DNA from: Thermococcaceae archaeon | GTDB lineage: Archaea; Methanobacteriota_B; Thermococci; Thermococcales; Thermococcaceae | Length of the DNA stretch: 6,320 bases | Assembly: GCA_027064745.1 (NCBI GenBank) | Contig: JAMOPD010000378.1 | Coordinates: 1-6,320, forward strand | Reading direction: 5' to 3' | Shown here: positions 6,196-6,320 of the stretch, piece after piece | How the letters are laid out: each line of letters starts with the position of its first letter | Position numbering within the stretch: position 1 is the first letter of the stretch | The notes under the pieces: generated by a model | The model's input: the letters and a program-made list of their open reading frames with translations, nothing else | The model's database searches: none | Told to the model about the DNA's origin: nothing | Position numbers and translations under genes: made by a program

Positions 6196-6320
6196 ATGCC
6201 TACCTCCTCAAAGATTTTCTGGAATCCCTTCTCTTCTATTTCTTTGACAAATTCACCGCTTCTGCTCATGACGATTTTGCCATTTTTCATAACATGTACC
6301 TGAAAGCTTGATGGATCAAG
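6192..6320 (-). CDS. sufC: SUF system ABC-type ATPase SufC, C-terminal fragment (truncated by window edge)
   Basis: Only the last 42 codons are present, entering from the right edge and ending at TGA 6194-6192. The visible residues include VHVMKNGKIVMS followed by GEFVKEIEEKGF, the usual C-terminal end of SufC, where VHVM and a short NG turn precede a helix. The Walker A, signature and Walker B motifs lie outside the window, so the assignment depends on this tail and on the neighbour. SufC hydrolyses ATP to drive conformational changes in the SufB scaffold. The stop overlaps the sufB start by four bases and the end of the gene carries the sufB ribosome binding site (6202-6207), as expected for a sufCB operon. 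Its promoter must lie beyond the window. Confidence 0.85.
   Translation of the reverse strand, partial: LDPSSFQVHVMKNGKIVMSRSGEFVKEIEEKGFQKIFEEVGI
6202..6207 (-). promoter_or_regulatory. Ribosome binding site of sufB inside the end of sufC
   Basis: On the - strand GGAGGT lies 6 bases before the sufB ATG at 6195, inside the last sufC codons. It confirms the start used for sufB. Confidence 0.75.

Overview
The window looks like chromosomal DNA of a hyperthermophilic archaeon of the order Thermococcales (Thermococcus/Pyrococcus/Palaeococcus group). The grounds are strong GGAGGT-type ribosome binding sites, ATGA stop/start overlaps, T-run terminators, TATA-like promoters, and a four-gene cytosolic sulfhydrogenase operon that I recognise closely from Pyrococcus furiosus hydrogenase I and Thermococcus Hyh. 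No database was searched, so the species is not assigned.

Left part (1-3909, + strand): the operon hydB (5'-truncated by the window edge), hydG, hydD, hydA. It encodes a soluble heterotetrameric [NiFe] hydrogenase. Electrons from H2 at the Ni-Fe site in HydA would pass through the Fe-S clusters of HydD to the HydB/HydG pair, where a flavin in HydG reduces NAD(P)+ (or the reverse, giving H2). Genes overlap by 4 bases (ATGA) or are about 10 bases apart. After a short T-rich gap follows an M52-family hydrogenase maturation protease (3960-4409). It probably trims the last four residues (VVKL) of HydA after nickel insertion.

Middle (4410-4848): an AT-rich convergent zone. On the - strand lies a small two-helix membrane protein (4435-4662, GTG start). 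Directly upstream, in another frame, is a 20-codon ORF with a near-perfect ribosome binding site (4665-4727). Together they look like one roughly 97-residue gene split by a one-base frame change in an A-run. This is the most interesting anomaly in the window.

Right part (4849-6320, - strand): sufB, complete, and the 3' end of sufC, overlapping by ATGA. This is an archaeal two-gene SUF-type Fe-S cluster scaffold/ATPase unit. No sufD or cysteine desulfurase is visible here.

Composition is uneven. hydB-hydG-hydD are GC-rich (sampled 60-base lines about 52-67% GC inside the genes), while hydA, the protease, the small membrane gene and suf are AT-richer (samples about 37-45%). The change is near 2520-2620, at the end of hydD. 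No tRNA, rRNA, CRISPR or mobile element was seen. Apart from the points above, the window is well explained by known systems; I did not find a clear new multigene system.
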